DNA of 64,000 bases from Pannonibacter carbonis. Its GTDB lineage: Bacteria; Pseudomonadota; Alphaproteobacteria; Rhizobiales; Stappiaceae. Position numbers and translations under genes: made by a program. The stretch covers positions 248,001 to 312,000 of the forward strand of contig NZ_PUDR01000004.1 of assembly GCF_003012935.1 (NCBI RefSeq), read 5' to 3'. Positions 9,136-17,703 of this stretch are shown here, in pieces (position 1 is the stretch's first letter; the number at the start of each line of letters is the position of its first letter). The notes beneath the pieces were generated by a model. It saw only the letters and a program-made list of their open reading frames with translations. It did no database searches and was not told the DNA's origin.

Positions 9136-9762
9136 TCAGACGAGCTTTGCAACCGCCGTGGGGGCGCGGCGCGACTTCTGCGGCCAGTTGCCATCGAGGG
9201 CAGTCCCGACCGTGATCAGCATCACCGGAACCTCGTCGTTATCCAGTTCAAAGGCTGCCGACAGTGCCTCGGCATCGAAGCCCACCATCGGGCAGGCGCC
9301 AAGGCCATGCGCCTCGGCAGCCAGCAACAGGAACGCACCCGCGAGGCTGGCAGAGCGGACGGCCTCGTCACGCGCCAGCTGTTCGCTGCTGGCGTAGAAA
9401 TCATCCGCATTCCTGGAAAGGTCTGCCGCCATCGCCGCCGGCATGAAGCCGGCCTCGACACTGGGGGCCAGAAGGGCCGGGAGCGAGCCCTTGCGCGGAT
9501 ACTGGCCGCACATGATGAAGGTGACGGCGGCCTCGTCGATCTTGGCCTGGTTCATCGACACGGCCCTCAACCGCTTCTTCTGCTCGGGCGAGCGGACCGC
9601 GATGAAGCGCCAGTTCTGCAGGTTGAAGGCGGACGGCGCACGCACCGCAAGTTCGACAAGGCGGAGGATCGCCTCGTCCTCGAGGACCTCGCCAGCCTGG
9701 AAGAAGTTGACCGAGGAGCGGGATTCAATGGCCTTGATCACGGCCGGCATCTGGATCTGCAT
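9136..9762 (-). CDS. Nitroreductase family protein
   Basis: FMN-dependent NAD(P)H oxidoreductase fold, 208 residues. The N-terminal AIESRSSVNFF and the APSAFNLQNWRFI block bind FMN phosphate, and the C-terminal EAHGLGACPMVGFDAEAL is typical of the family (HadB/RutE-like branch). The start chosen is the ATG at 9762 with AAAGGACAATAACC upstream. The longer frame to 9855 would run into the operator-like palindrome and lacks family sequence. The gene is divergent from a LysR regulator gene (start 9886), the usual arrangement for a regulator and its target, so induction by an electrophile or quinone through that regulator is likely. The substrate is not predictable. Confidence 0.88.
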   Translation of the reverse strand: MQIQMPAVIKAIESRSSVNFFQAGEVLEDEAILRLVELAVRAPSAFNLQNWRFIAVRSPEQKKRLRAVSMNQAKIDEAAVTFIMCGQYPRKGSLPALLAPSVEAGFMPAAMAADLSRNADDFYASSEQLARDEAVRSASLAGAFLLLAAEAHGLGACPMVGFDAEALSAAFELDNDEVPVMLITVGTALDGNWPQKSRRAPTAVAKLV

Positions 9763-9843
9763 GGTTATTGTCCTTTCAGTTACGCCGTGCGGCGCTGTCC
9801 GGAAGGAAATAGACCACTTCTTCCAAGGTGATAATTCATCTGA

Positions 9844-9872
9844 TTTTCGTTTCACTCATTACGAAAAGTGAA
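9844..9872. promoter_or_regulatory. Operator-like inverted repeats between nitroreductase and LysR genes
   Basis: Two nested inverted repeats occupy the divergent intergenic region: TTTTCGT (9844-9850) with ACGAAAA (9861-9867), spacer 10 nt, and TTCACT (9851-9856) with AGTGAA (9867-9872). The site covers the alternative GTG start of the LysR gene at 9868, which favours the ATG at 9886 as the true start. It is the likely LysR binding site controlling both divergent promoters. Confidence 0.6.
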
Positions 9873-9885
9873 TAATATTTCATCC

Positions 9886-10809
9886 ATGGAAAGCCTCTCG
9901 ACCCTCCGCCTGTTCCGGGCCATCGCCGATCTTGGCAGTTTCGCCGCAGCGGCGCGCGCCATCGGCCTTTCCCCGGCCGGAGCCAGCAAGGCCATCGGTG
10001 AACTGGAAACCGATCTTGGAACGCGTCTCTTCAACCGCACCACACGGCGCCTCAACCTGACGGAGGCGGGAAGCCTCTATCTCGAGCAGGTGCGCCGCGC
10101 CCTAGACGAGCTGGAGGAAGCCCGCGACCAGCTTGCAAGCCTCAACACCGAGCCGTCCGGCCGGTTGCGGGTCAGTGCGCCCATGACCTCAAGCCTCGTG
10201 CTCCTGACGGAACGCATTCCGGAGTTTCTTGACCGCTACCCCAGGATTTCTCTCGACCTGGACCTGAATGACCGCCGGGTTGATCTTGTCCGCGACGGGT
10301 TTGACCTTGCCCTTCGCGGCGGGCAGAGGCTGGAAGATGCAGCCCTGATCACACGCCGCGTCGGCACCCTGTGTCATGTGCTTTGCGCCTCTCCCGCCTA
10401 TCTGGCACGGGCAGGCGAGCCGAGAGAACCAGCGGACCTGGCCCGGCACGAGTGCGTGCGTTTCTCCCTGTCGGGCAATGCGGATGCCTGGAGCTTTCAC
10501 CGCAATGGCGACGTGGTGAACCAGAAAGTCCGGGGCCGCTATCAGGTCTCGTCCAGCCTTGCCGTTCGCGATGCGCTGCGGTCCGGCTTCGGGCTCAGCC
10601 TTATTCCCCGCGCCTATGTTGCGGAAGATCTGGCCGCCGGGCGGCTGACCCAGGTGCTTCCGAACTGGACGACGCCGGACGTTGTGGTCAACGCGCTTTA
10701 CCCCTCCCGCCGCCATGTGCCCCCAAAAGTCCGCGCCTTCATCGACTTTGCGGTCGAGGTACTGCAGCGGCATAACGGTTCACCGCAAGATGCCGGGTCC
10801 GATCGCTAG
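9886..10809 (+). CDS. LysR-type transcriptional regulator (CrgA-like)
   Basis: A 307-residue regulator. The N-terminal winged HTH (MESLSTLRLFRAIADLGSF, then AAAARAIGLSPAGASKAIGE) is followed by a substrate-binding domain. The RVSAPMTSSLVLL and SGFGLSLIPRAYV segments are of the type found in the CrgA/LrhA-like LysR branch. An in-frame GTG at 9868 would add six residues but lies inside the operator palindrome. It is divergent from the nitroreductase gene, which it probably regulates. Its stop codon overlaps the stop of the convergent methyltransferase-like gene within a shared CTAG at 10806-10809. Confidence 0.88.
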   Translation: MESLSTLRLFRAIADLGSFAAAARAIGLSPAGASKAIGELETDLGTRLFNRTTRRLNLTEAGSLYLEQVRRALDELEEARDQLASLNTEPSGRLRVSAPMTSSLVLLTERIPEFLDRYPRISLDLDLNDRRVDLVRDGFDLALRGGQRLEDAALITRRVGTLCHVLCASPAYLARAGEPREPADLARHECVRFSLSGNADAWSFHRNGDVVNQKVRGRYQVSSSLAVRDALRSGFGLSLIPRAYVAEDLAAGRLTQVLPNWTTPDVVVNALYPSRRHVPPKVRAFIDFAVEVLQRHNGSPQDAGSDR

Positions 10810-11285
10810 ATCCAGCGCCGGACCCGGGCCTTGTAGTCGCGGTACTCCTGTCCGAAGCGGGCCTCAAGCGCGGTCTCTTCCGGCAGGATCTGGAGCCGGG
10901 TCAACACGATTGCAAACAGGACGGGTCCGGCAAAAGCGATCACATGACCGAGCCAAACAGCCCAGCCGCTGAGCACCAGCAGCATGCCGAGATACATGGG
11001 ATTACGCGAATAACGGTAGAGACCGGAGATCACCAGACTTGTCGCCTTGTCCGGCCTTATGGGATTGACGGTCGTGCGGGATCGCAGGAACCGGACAACA
11101 GAGGCAAGGTCAATGGCCAGCCCGACACCAGCCAGACCCAGCGCAACAACAGCCTGTCCCGGCAAGCGGATGACAGGCGCCGGCCAGGTCGAAGCAATCG
11201 CCCACATGGCTAACGCCCAGCAAAGCGCCTGTACCGGGGGTGGGACGAGAAGGCGAGAATGCCGGGAAGCAGGCTGATCCTTCAT
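10806..11285 (-). CDS. Isoprenylcysteine carboxyl methyltransferase (ICMT)-like membrane protein
   Basis: A small integral membrane protein of 159 residues. The C-terminal half has GLYRYSRNPMYLGMLL, then LPEETALEARFGQEYRDYK, which is the RNPxY...EE...YxxY signature of ICMT/PEMT-like methyltransferases that bind S-adenosylmethionine. Three or four hydrophobic helices precede and surround it. The start is the ATG at 11285 behind AAGGATAGCC; the open frame extends further upstream without plausible protein sequence. Bacterial members methylate lipids or unknown small molecules, and the substrate here is unknown. Confidence 0.8.
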   Translation of the reverse strand: MKDQPASRHSRLLVPPPVQALCWALAMWAIASTWPAPVIRLPGQAVVALGLAGVGLAIDLASVVRFLRSRTTVNPIRPDKATSLVISGLYRYSRNPMYLGMLLVLSGWAVWLGHVIAFAGPVLFAIVLTRLQILPEETALEARFGQEYRDYKARVRRWI

Positions 11286-11379
11286 GGCTATCCTTGATTG
11301 ACGCGGGCGGCTTCCTGGCCAACATAGCCAATCATAAACCACACCGCACCCGACGGGTGCACTTTCAGGAGCCGTTCCC

Positions 11380-11757
11380 TTGCCGATTGCCCTCTGGTGC
11401 GTTCTTGTCGCCGCCTTCCTGCCCATGCTCTCCGTGCTGCCCGCCAAGATGTCGAAGGGCTTCGACAATGCCCGCCCGCGCGATCCGGCCTATTTCGCCG
11501 AAGGATTCCGTGCCCGCGCCCAGTGGGCTCAGGCGAACGGGTTCGAGGCTTTTCCGCTGTTTGCCGTGGCCGTTGGTGTCGGGCTCTGGCAGGGCGGTGA
11601 TCCGATCTGGATCGACAAGCTCGCCGTCCTCTTTGTCCTGATGCGGATCATCTACACCGTCTGCTACTGGACCGACCGGGCCACCCCGCGTTCCCTGTCC
11701 TGGATGGTGTCGACCGCGTCGTCTGTCGCGATCTTCACCAGTCCGCTCTGGAGCTGA
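11380..11757 (+). CDS. MAPEG-superfamily membrane protein
   Basis: A 125-residue protein with four hydrophobic segments and the MAPEG-like block RAQWAQANGFEAFPLFAVAV, with RIIYTVCYWTDRATPRS near the C-terminus. Eukaryotic relatives are glutathione- or eicosanoid-handling enzymes; the small bacterial ones (YecN-like) are poorly characterised. No ATG fits the N-terminus. A TTG at 11380, with AGGAG eight nt upstream, gives MPIALWCVLVAAFLPML, a proper first helix. It is divergent from the ICMT-like gene and lies about 120 nt upstream of recQ on the same strand. Confidence 0.78.
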   Translation: MPIALWCVLVAAFLPMLSVLPAKMSKGFDNARPRDPAYFAEGFRARAQWAQANGFEAFPLFAVAVGVGLWQGGDPIWIDKLAVLFVLMRIIYTVCYWTDRATPRSLSWMVSTASSVAIFTSPLWS

Positions 11758-11874
11758 CAAACGACCGCTTTCCGGGGCGCTTTTCCGGCGGGTTTTGTGG
11801 TGCCATCCACATCAGGTCATTGCCCGGCGCGCGCGAATAAGGGATTGTGCGCCGGACAAGGGAACCCGCCGCAG

Positions 11875-13749
11875 ATGCCGCATCCTCAGGCTCGACAAGC
11901 CGACGACTTCATCACTCCAGCAACGTCCTCCGTCCGCCGCGACCCGGCGAAGGTGCTGGCCGACGTGTTTGGCTATGCGTCTTTCCGTGGCCGGCAACGG
12001 GAAGTGGTCGACGCGCTGGTCGCCGGCGAGGACGCAATCGTCCTGTTTCCGACAGGTGCGGGCAAGTCGCTGTGCTTCCAGATCCCGGCGCTGTGCCGGC
12101 CGGGCACGGGGATCGTCATCTCGCCGCTGATTGCCCTCATGAAGGATCAGGTCGGGGCGCTGAGAGCGGCCGGTGTTCGGGCCGCAGCCCTCAACTCGGC
12201 CATGAGCGCGGATGAACAGGCGAAAATTGTCGGAGATTGTCGCGCCGGGGCACTGGATTTTCTCTATGTGACCCCGGAAAGGGTGGCCACAGCCTCCTTC
12301 TCAAGGCTGCTTGAGGGCATACCGATTTCCCTGTTTGCCATCGACGAAGCCCATTGTGTCAGCCAGTGGGGGCATGATTTCCGGCCGGAGTACCTGCAGC
12401 TGGCGAGCCTTGCCGAGCGCTATCCCGGCGTGCCGCGCGTGGCCCTGACGGCGACCGCCGATCCGCACACCCGCGAAGACATCGGCGTGCGCCTGAAGCT
12501 TGAAAACGCACAGGTTTTCACGACGTCGTTCGACCGGCCCAACATCCGCTACGAGATTGTCGAGCGCGAGAACCAGCGTCAGCAGCTCCTGGACTTCCTC
12601 AAGCGGCACAAGGGCGAGAGCGGAATCGTCTATTGCCTGTCGCGGGCAAAGGTCGAGGATATCGCCGACTGGCTGACCTCGAAGGGCATCCGTGCCCTGC
12701 CGTATCATGCCGGGCTCGACCGGGAGATCCGGGAAGCGAACCAGGACGCGTTCCTGCTGGAGGAAAATCTCGTCCTCGTCGCCACGGTGGCCTTCGGCAT
12801 GGGCATCGACAAACCGGATGTGCGGTTCGTGGCCCATCTGGACCTACCTTCGTCCGTCGAGGCCTATTATCAGGAAACCGGCCGCGCCGGCCGTGATGGC
12901 GCTCCGGCCGAAGCCTGGATGGCCTATGGCATGGCCGACATGGTGCAGCGCCGGCGCATGATCGCCGAAGGCGATGCGCCGGACGAGGTGAAACGGGCGG
13001 AAACCGCCAAGCTCAACGCCCTGCTCGGCATTTGCGAGACGGCCGGCTGCCGCCGTCAGGCGCTGCTGGCGCATTTCGGCGAGGTGTACCCGAAGCCCTG
13101 CGGCAACTGCGACACCTGCCTGTCACCGGTGGAGACCTGGGATGGCACGGAGGCCGCCTCCAAGTTCATGTCGGCGATCTACCGCACCGGCCAGCGCTTC
13201 GGCGCCGGGCATGTCATTGATGTGCTGCTGGCCAAGGACAACGAGAAGATCACCCGCTTCGGCCACGACAAGCTGACCGTCTACGGGATCGGCAAGGACC
13301 TGTCGCCGAAGACCTGGCAATCGGTCGCCCGGCAGCTTGTGGCGATGGGGCTGGTGGGCGTCGATCACGCCAGCTATGGCGCGCTGGTGCTGACCGAGGA
13401 GGCCCGAGCGGTTTTCCGCAACGAGCGCAAGGTGCTTTTGCGCCGCGACCGCGCTGCGGCCAGCCTCAAGTCCTCGCGCGGCGAGCGGTCGTCGACGCTG
13501 GCGGATGATCTTGATGCGGAAGAGCGGCTGCTTTTCGAGCGCCTGCGCCGGCTCAGGACGCAGATCGCGCGGGAGAATGAAGTGCCGCCCTATGTGGTGT
13601 TTCCCGATGCCACACTGATCGGCATCGCGCATGCGCGGCCGGTGACACCGGAGCAGCTGCTTGCCGTCTCCGGCGTCGGCCAGACCAAGCTGGATCGCTA
13701 TGGCGATGCGTTTCTCGAGCTGGTCGAGGCGTTCGAGGCGGGCGTCTGA
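11875..13749 (+). CDS. recQ: ATP-dependent DNA helicase RecQ
   Basis: A 3'-5' superfamily-2 helicase for recombination and replication-fork repair; 624 residues from the chosen ATG, close to E. coli RecQ. Visible: Walker [14 protein letters not shown] (about 58-70), the DEAH box [22 protein letters not shown], and motif VI region [10 protein letters not shown]. The zinc-binding RecQ-Ct region ([12 protein letters not shown]...CGNCDTC) comes next, then a winged helix and a C-terminal HRDC domain ([20 protein letters not shown]). A GTG at 11797 would add 26 residues that do not resemble RecQ. No clear LexA box was seen upstream. Confidence 0.93.
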   Translation: MPHPQARQADDFITPATSSVRRDPAKVLADVFGYASFRGRQREVVDALVAGEDAIVLFPTGAGKSLCFQIPALCRPGTGIVISPLIALMKDQVGALRAAGVRAAALNSAMSADEQAKIVGDCRAGALDFLYVTPERVATASFSRLLEGIPISLFAIDEAHCVSQWGHDFRPEYLQLASLAERYPGVPRVALTATADPHTREDIGVRLKLENAQVFTTSFDRPNIRYEIVERENQRQQLLDFLKRHKGESGIVYCLSRAKVEDIADWLTSKGIRALPYHAGLDREIREANQDAFLLEENLVLVATVAFGMGIDKPDVRFVAHLDLPSSVEAYYQETGRAGRDGAPAEAWMAYGMADMVQRRRMIAEGDAPDEVKRAETAKLNALLGICETAGCRRQALLAHFGEVYPKPCGNCDTCLSPVETWDGTEAASKFMSAIYRTGQRFGAGHVIDVLLAKDNEKITRFGHDKLTVYGIGKDLSPKTWQSVARQLVAMGLVGVDHASYGALVLTEEARAVFRNERKVLLRRDRAAASLKSSRGERSSTLADDLDAEERLLFERLRRLRTQIARENEVPPYVVFPDATLIGIAHARPVTPEQLLAVSGVGQTKLDRYGDAFLELVEAFEAGV

Positions 13750-13782
13750 CAGATCGCGCCGGACGCCGGACCACTGGCAGCG

Positions 13783-14418
13783 TCAGGAACCAGCCTTGCT
13801 GAGGCCCTTGTAGGCTTCGTTGCCCCAGACCCGCTTGACCTGGACATCGCGGCCGCAGGCCCCGCGATAGCCCTTGTAGGCTTCGCTCTGCTTGACATAG
13901 CCAAAGCGGGTCAGCGTGCGATCCTCGCCGAGATAGTAGTTCTGATGATAGTCCTCGGCCGCCCAGAACGTGGCCTTGCCCTCGACCGGGGTGACGATGG
14001 ACTGGCCCAGGATCTTCTCGGCCTTGGCGATTTCCGCCTCGGCAGCCTTTTCCTGCGCCGGATCAAGCGCGTGGATCGCGGTTGAATAGCCATGGCCCCG
14101 GTCGCAGAACTGGCCGCCGGCATCGGTCACATCGACAGTGCGCAGGAAGATGGCGACGAGATCGCCGTAGCTGATCTTCGCCGGATCGAACGTGACCTCG
14201 ACCACCTCGCGGTGGCCGCCGTCCTCATAGGTCTTGTAGGTCGGCTTGTCGGTCTTGCCGCCGGCGTAGCCGGAGACGGTCGCCGTAACGCCGGGCACCT
14301 TGTCCATGTCCGCCTCGACGCACCAGAAGCAGCCGCCTGCGAACAGCGCGGTGTCCGCACTGGCCGGCAGGGGGACGGCAAGGCCAAGAGCAAGAGCGAG
14401 AACAGTGGCGCGCACCAT
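13783..14418 (-). CDS. msrA: Peptide methionine sulfoxide reductase MsrA, exported form
   Basis: Reduces methionine-S-sulfoxide in proteins. The active-site GCFWC motif follows directly after the leader (FAGGCFWCVEADMDK), and the GHYSTAIHA-type block appears as GHGYSTAIHALDP. The N-terminus MVRATVLALALGLAVPLPASA is a clear Sec signal peptide, so this is a periplasmic MsrA rather than the cytosolic enzyme. The start is the ATG at 14418 with GGGAGATTGCCACC upstream; a codon 27 nt further upstream has no ribosome binding site. Length 211 residues. C-terminal cysteine CGRD near residue 190 is a candidate resolving residue. Confidence 0.92.
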   Translation of the reverse strand: MVRATVLALALGLAVPLPASADTALFAGGCFWCVEADMDKVPGVTATVSGYAGGKTDKPTYKTYEDGGHREVVEVTFDPAKISYGDLVAIFLRTVDVTDAGGQFCDRGHGYSTAIHALDPAQEKAAEAEIAKAEKILGQSIVTPVEGKATFWAAEDYHQNYYLGEDRTLTRFGYVKQSEAYKGYRGACGRDVQVKRVWGNEAYKGLSKAGS

Positions 14419-14513
14419 GGTGGCAATCTCCCGATGAATGGTCACAGGACCATAGGGCGCGCGCCGGTCACCGTCATCTCACAGTGGCTTGAGCATGTGA
14501 GGCAAGACAAGGA

Positions 14514-14834
14514 TCAACGCACCAGGACGGCGGTTCCGGTCGCGGTGACCATCAGCATCGAGCCGCCATTGCCGACAGTTTCGTAGTCGAGATCGACGCC
14601 GATCACCGCGTTGGCGCCCAGACGCGCGGCATTCTGCTGCATTTCGTCGAGCGCAATCGTGCGCGCCTTGGCGAGTTCTGCCTCATAGGCGCCGGAGCGC
14701 CCGCCGACGATGTCGCGGATGCCGGCAAAGAGGTCCTTGAAGATGTTGGCACCCAGAATGGCTTCCCCGGTGACGAGGCCCTTGTAATCAAGAATCTCGC
14801 GGTTCTGAAGGGTGCTGGTGGTGGTGACGATCAT
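14514..14834 (-). CDS. YbjQ family protein (UPF0145)
   Basis: A 106-residue protein starting [14 protein letters not shown], the conserved beginning of the YbjQ family, followed by [31 protein letters not shown] and the [15 protein letters not shown] block. The family forms pentameric beta-rich assemblies; it has been described as heavy-metal-binding, but its physiological role is not established. The ATG at 14834 has GGAGG five nt upstream and beats the ATG four codons earlier. It lies between msrA and dnaX on the same strand with no obvious functional tie. Confidence 0.88.
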   Translation of the reverse strand: MIVTTTSTLQNREILDYKGLVTGEAILGANIFKDLFAGIRDIVGGRSGAYEAELAKARTIALDEMQQNAARLGANAVIGVDLDYETVGNGGSMLMVTATGTAVLVR

Positions 14835-14909
14835 TCCGGCCTCCATCGATTGACGATGTGGAACTGGGAATGCTGCGTGGTGATTGCAAGCCTCGGGCGC
14901 TGGTGCGGC

Positions 14910-16946
14910 TCAGATATCGTCGCTGTCGTCGGTGCCGAGCGCCTCGTTGAGCAGCGGATCGGCGAGGTCTGCCTCGTCCTCGTCAGCGGTGACGCGGACG
15001 TCCACGATGCGCGCGCCGGGAAACTCCGACAAGAGCGCGGCGACAGTCGGATGCGATCTGGCATCAGAGAGAAGCTGCGCCTGGGTCGCCTCGCGTTCCT
15101 CATGGATCGTCGGGCGGCCCTGCTCCCGGCTGACGGAGACAATCCAGCGGGTGCCGGTCCATTCGGTCAGCTTGCGGCCCAGTTCCCCGGCGACATCGGC
15201 CCCCGCGTCGCGGGTCGGCTGGATTTCGATGTGCCCCTGATCGAACTTGACCAGACGCATCTGCCGCTCGATGGCGACCTTCATCGGAATATCGCGCTTC
15301 TCGGAGGCAAGCGCGGCACAGTCGGCCAGACTGCGCAGGACAACGGCGGGGCGGGCCGGCGGAACGTCACGCTGCGGCTGGGCCGGCTGCGGTGCCACGG
15401 CGGGCAGGGTCATGCCGCCCTGAATGGATGCGAGACGTGGCCGCCCATCTGGCTGCGGCTGCGCGCCGGAAAGCGCGGCGACGGGCGCGCCCGAGGGCTG
15501 TGGAATCTGACCCATCTGGCCAGACCCCATGCCAACGGCCATGGCGCCACCTCCGGAAGAGCCAGCACCAGAGGGACCAGCGCCAGAAGGACCAGCGCCC
15601 TGGCCGCCACCCGGTACAGAGGCGCCCTGCGGCAGGGCACCAAGCGCGCCAGAGCGCAGTAGCTTCAGCGCTTCTTCCGGATCCGGCAGGTCGGCAGCAT
15701 AGGCAAGGCGCACGAGCACCATGTCTGCGGCAGCCAGCGGCTTCGGCGCGGCCTGAACCTCGGAAATGCCCTTGAGCAGGATCTGCCAGGCCCGCGACAG
15801 GGCCCGCATCGACAGCTTTTCGGCAAACTCCCGGCCGCGCAGACGCTCTGTCTCCGTGACGGAGACTTCCTCGCCCGCCTTCGGCACGATCTTCAGGCGC
15901 GTCACGAGATGGGTGAAGTCCGCAAGATCGGTCAGGACGACCGCGGGGTCGGCGCCGATGGAATATTGCTGCGCCAGTTCCTGCATCGCCTCGGCAATAC
16001 GGCCCGACATGACATGGCCGAACAGGTCGATGACGCGGGCGCGGTCGGCAAGGCCCAGCATCTCGCGCACCTGGCCGGCGTCGATGTGACCGGCACCATG
16101 GGCGATGGCCTGGTCCAGCAGCGACAGGCTGTCACGCGCCGAGCCTTCGCCCGCGCGCGCGATCAGCGTCAGCGCATCGTCGGAAATGTCGATTGTTTCA
16201 GCATTGGAAATCCGGCGCAGCAGGCCGACCAGCTTCGGCTGCTCGATGCGGCGCAGGTCGAAGCGCTGGCAGCGGGACAGGACCGTGACCGGGACCTTGC
16301 GGATTTCCGTGGTGGCGAAGATGAACTTCACATGCTCCGGCGGCTCTTCGAGCGTCTTCAGCAGCCCGTTGAAGGCCGCGTTGGACAGCATGTGCACTTC
16401 GTCGATGATGTAGACCTTGTAGCGCGCCGTCGCCGGACGATAGCGCGCCGCATCGGTGATCTCGCGGATGTCGTTGATGCCGGTGTGCGAGGCAGCGTCC
16501 ATCTCGATCACATCGACGTGGCGGCCTTCCATGATCGAGCGGCAATGCACGCCCTCGCGCGTCAGCTTGACCGTCGGCCGGTCAGCCTCGCCGGGGATCT
16601 CGTAATTGAGGCCGCGCGCCAGAATGCGGGCCGTCGTCGTCTTGCCGACGCCACGGACACCCGTGAGCATCCAGGCCTGGGCGATACGGCCTGTGGCAAA
16701 CGCGTTTTCCAGCGTCTGGACCATCGGCTCCTGGCCGACGAGATCGTCGAAGGTCTGGGGGCGATACTTGCGGGCAAGGACGCGATAGGCTGCAGCCTTG
16801 GGCGCTGCCTCTGCCACCACCGCAGGAGCGGCGGCAGGCGCCGGGGACGGCGCATCGCCAAACATGGAGAGGGTCAGATCATCACGGATCTCTTCCGCGC
16901 CGGGTTCCGTCATGCCGTCCGGGCTGTCGCCATCGATACCGCTCAT
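14910..16946 (-). CDS. dnaX: DNA polymerase III subunit gamma/tau
   Basis: Clamp-loader ATPase of the replisome, 678 residues. Domain I has Walker A GVRGVGKTTTARILA (about residue 95) and the DEVH-type IIDEVHMLSNAAFNGLLKTL, with sensor SRCQRFDLRRI. The AAA lid and oligomerisation domains follow, then a tau-like C-terminus that contacts polymerase alpha and DnaB. The zinc module is reduced to a single Cys (EGVHCRSIMEGRHVDV), as in other Hyphomicrobiales and unlike E. coli. A Gly/Pro/Ser-rich linker spans about 430-480. No E. coli-type slippery A-run for a gamma frameshift was noticed. The SRP RNA gene lies immediately upstream on the same strand. Confidence 0.94.
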   Translation of the reverse strand: MSGIDGDSPDGMTEPGAEEIRDDLTLSMFGDAPSPAPAAAPAVVAEAAPKAAAYRVLARKYRPQTFDDLVGQEPMVQTLENAFATGRIAQAWMLTGVRGVGKTTTARILARGLNYEIPGEADRPTVKLTREGVHCRSIMEGRHVDVIEMDAASHTGINDIREITDAARYRPATARYKVYIIDEVHMLSNAAFNGLLKTLEEPPEHVKFIFATTEIRKVPVTVLSRCQRFDLRRIEQPKLVGLLRRISNAETIDISDDALTLIARAGEGSARDSLSLLDQAIAHGAGHIDAGQVREMLGLADRARVIDLFGHVMSGRIAEAMQELAQQYSIGADPAVVLTDLADFTHLVTRLKIVPKAGEEVSVTETERLRGREFAEKLSMRALSRAWQILLKGISEVQAAPKPLAAADMVLVRLAYAADLPDPEEALKLLRSGALGALPQGASVPGGGQGAGPSGAGPSGAGSSGGGAMAVGMGSGQMGQIPQPSGAPVAALSGAQPQPDGRPRLASIQGGMTLPAVAPQPAQPQRDVPPARPAVVLRSLADCAALASEKRDIPMKVAIERQMRLVKFDQGHIEIQPTRDAGADVAGELGRKLTEWTGTRWIVSVSREQGRPTIHEEREATQAQLLSDARSHPTVAALLSEFPGARIVDVRVTADEDEADLADPLLNEALGTDDSDDI

Positions 16947-16978
16947 GGAAACCCGTCTGATGTGCGCGGGAAAGGGTG

Positions 16979-17079
16979 GGAGGCTGGCACGGCGACCCGT
17001 GCCGATCTCGTTAGGGCTGCTTCCTTCCGGACCTGACCCGGTTGGCGAGTGGCTCGTCCACCACCAACCTCCCGAGCCC
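16979..17079 (-). ncRNA. ffs: Signal recognition particle RNA, small bacterial (4.5S) type
   Basis: The conserved SRP core GGTCAGGTCCGGAAGGAAGC is present on the minus strand at about 17018-17041. It is flanked by complementary arms: GGGAGG and TTGGTGG on the 5' side pair with the GCCTCCC region on the 3' side. Its position just upstream of dnaX on the same strand matches other alphaproteobacteria. The RNA pairs with Ffh to target inner-membrane proteins to the Sec translocon. The exact ends are uncertain by about 5 nt. Confidence 0.88.
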
Positions 17080-17080
17080 C

Positions 17081-17110
17081 TTATATCAGCAAGGCATGGG
17101 CCTTTGGCAA
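17081..17110 (-). promoter_or_regulatory. Predicted sigma-70 promoter of the SRP RNA gene
   Basis: On the minus strand TTGCCA (17110-17105) and a GATATAAG -10 region (about 17087-17081) precede the predicted RNA 5' end by a few bases; the spacer is 17-19 nt depending on the -10 register. Confidence 0.5.
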
Positions 17111-17173
17111 GGCTTTCATCCGATAAAGCCGAAGATGGGTTATTTTCGCTGCGTTTTCAGTAAATTAGCTTCT

Positions 17174-17205
17174 GAAAAACAAAGAGGGCCGCAATCGCGG
17201 CCCTC
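17174..17205 (-). terminator. Rho-independent terminator downstream of the 31-codon ORF
   Basis: A perfect 9-bp stem (GAGGGCCGC / GCGGCCCTC) with a 4-nt loop, followed on the minus strand by TTTGTTTTT. It begins 30 nt after the stop codon of the small ORF and lies upstream of the SRP RNA promoter, so it ends a short separate transcript. Confidence 0.82.
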
Positions 17206-17235
17206 CCGTGAGATCGGCATGACCTCGTGTCCGGA

Positions 17236-17331
17236 TCAGATCCCGGCGGAAATTCTCGCTGCCAGAGGCTGCTCCAGCATCTCACCCTTCCGCCCAGACA
17301 TCAGGGCCACGCACAGGGTCTCACTCGACAT
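17236..17331 (-). CDS. Unrecognised 31-residue small protein with a near-perfect ribosome binding site
   Basis: The frame encodes 31 residues (MSSETLCVALM... ending AARISAGI, TGA stop). I do not recognise the peptide; it has no membrane segment, signal or leader-type codon run. The strong evidence is its context. GAAAGGAGGTGA (17336-17347) is a 12-nt match to the complement of the 16S rRNA 3' tail and lies seven nt from the ATG, and an intrinsic terminator follows the stop. A weak promoter (TTGCAG, 16 nt, TAACCT) may lie around 17370-17395. It could be a real microprotein, or a dual-function small RNA. Whether it is translated is inferred from the signal strength alone. Confidence 0.55.
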   Translation of the reverse strand: MSSETLCVALMSGRKGEMLEQPLAARISAGI

Positions 17332-17537
17332 GGGCTCACCTCCTTTCGGTTGTTGCAAACAGGAAGAAGGTTAGCGCAGTAGCCAGATCCTGCAAGAGGC
17401 AAAAAACGACATGGCTGTATGACCGGCCGCGCTGCCGTCCGAAACTTGCCGTAACGTGAAAAAATGCAATGAAATCAAATTGAAAGACTTTGAGCCGACA
17501 GTTGGTGCCGGCCGTCGACTGGCCCGGAGACCTTTGC

Positions 17538-17693
17538 ATGACGACGCTCATCTTTGCCCTTCTGACCGCTGCGTTCTGGGTTGCGGCCATTGGCCGGGCC
17601 CGGCCGGCCGGCCTTCTGTTCGCCCTTGCACTGGTCCTCGGTCTTGTGTGGTTCAACCACCACATGACCGATCCGCTCGCCATTTCGCTGTAA
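17538..17693 (+). CDS. DUF5993 family small membrane protein
   Basis: A 51-residue protein with two hydrophobic helices (MTTLIFALLTAAFWVAAIG and GLLFALALVLGLVWF) and the ending NHHMTDPLAISL. This fits the DUF5993 family, short proteins regularly found next to a DsbB-type gene. The ATG at 17538 has GGAGACC upstream; a longer frame from 17490 adds no family sequence. It lies 10 nt before the DsbB gene, clearly in one operon, so it is probably an accessory subunit of the quinone-linked thiol oxidase. Its mechanism is unknown. Confidence 0.78.
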   Translation: MTTLIFALLTAAFWVAAIGRARPAGLLFALALVLGLVWFNHHMTDPLAISL

Positions 17694-17703
17694 GGAGGCC
17701 CCG

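Noticed and set aside
14910-16946. Programmed frameshift in dnaX for a separate gamma subunit
   Set aside because: No A-run slippery sequence with a following hairpin was noticed at the expected position.
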